Assembly: GCA_949450265.1 (NCBI GenBank)
Contig: CASTMW010000087.1
Span: 1-6,025, forward strand
DNA from: an uncultured Eggerthellaceae bacterium
GTDB taxonomy: Bacteria > Actinomycetota > Coriobacteriia > Coriobacteriales > Eggerthellaceae
DNA: 6,025 nt
Direction: 5' to 3'
The position numbers and the translations under genes were made by a program. Shown here piece after piece: positions 6,013 to 6,025 of this stretch; the first letter of the stretch is position 1, and the number at the start of each line of letters is the position of its first letter. Below the pieces are notes generated by a model, which had not been told where the DNA came from, ran no database searches, and saw nothing but the letters and a program-made list of their open reading frames with translations.

Positions 6013-6025
6013 GCGGTAAGGTACT

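Noticed and set aside
1..6025. CRISPR arrays, tRNA or rRNA genes, insertion-sequence ends and attachment sites
   Set aside because: No regularly spaced repeats, cloverleaf sequences, transposase motifs or terminal inverted repeats were seen on either strand.

Overview
The window (roughly 60% G+C by eye) looks like chromosomal DNA from an anaerobic, high-GC actinobacterium, most likely of the Eggerthellaceae (Coriobacteriia: Eggerthella, Gordonibacter, Slackia, Adlercreutzia and relatives). The reason is the pairing of a molybdopterin enzyme of the transhydroxylase/catechol dehydroxylase type with a divergent regulator made of 12 membrane segments fused to a LuxR helix-turn-helix. That pairing is a known feature of Eggerthella lenta catechol metabolism. 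The genus cannot be fixed from this window alone.

Layout. Positions 1-136 hold an AT-rich end and a strong rho-independent terminator that closes a leftward (minus strand) operon. The operon, in transcription order, is: a bis-MGD molybdenum catalytic subunit (4091 down to 1521, 856 aa), a [4Fe-4S] electron-transfer subunit (1515 down to 694, 273 aa) and a small VOC/glyoxalase-fold protein (604 down to 137, 155 aa). The first two genes are separated by 5 nt and the stop codon overlaps the next Shine-Dalgarno, so they are probably translationally coupled. An 89-nt gap with a stable hairpin precedes the VOC gene. A 331-nt divergent control region (4092-4422) follows, with inverted repeats and evenly spaced half-sites. 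The regulator gene (4423-5979, 518 aa) runs rightward, and the window ends 46 nt past its stop.

How it works (inference). The two large proteins closely resemble the alpha and beta subunits of Pelobacter acidigallici pyrogallol-phloroglucinol transhydroxylase in length, domain order, the Asp-Ser-Trp molybdenum-ligand motif, three rather than four [4Fe-4S] clusters and a C-terminal beta-barrel on the small subunit. Several aromatic residues that surround pyrogallol in the Pelobacter enzyme appear to be replaced, so the substrate is probably a different polyhydroxylated aromatic (catechol, pyrogallol derivative or similar plant or host phenol). Neither subunit has a Tat signal and no membrane subunit is encoded, so the reaction should be cytosolic. 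The membrane-embedded LuxR protein probably senses the phenolic substrate or a related signal and activates the operon. The VOC protein may process the product or protect the cell; its role is not known.

The most notable candidate here is this substrate-unassigned transhydroxylase-like system with its dedicated 12-TM LuxR regulator and an accessory VOC protein.
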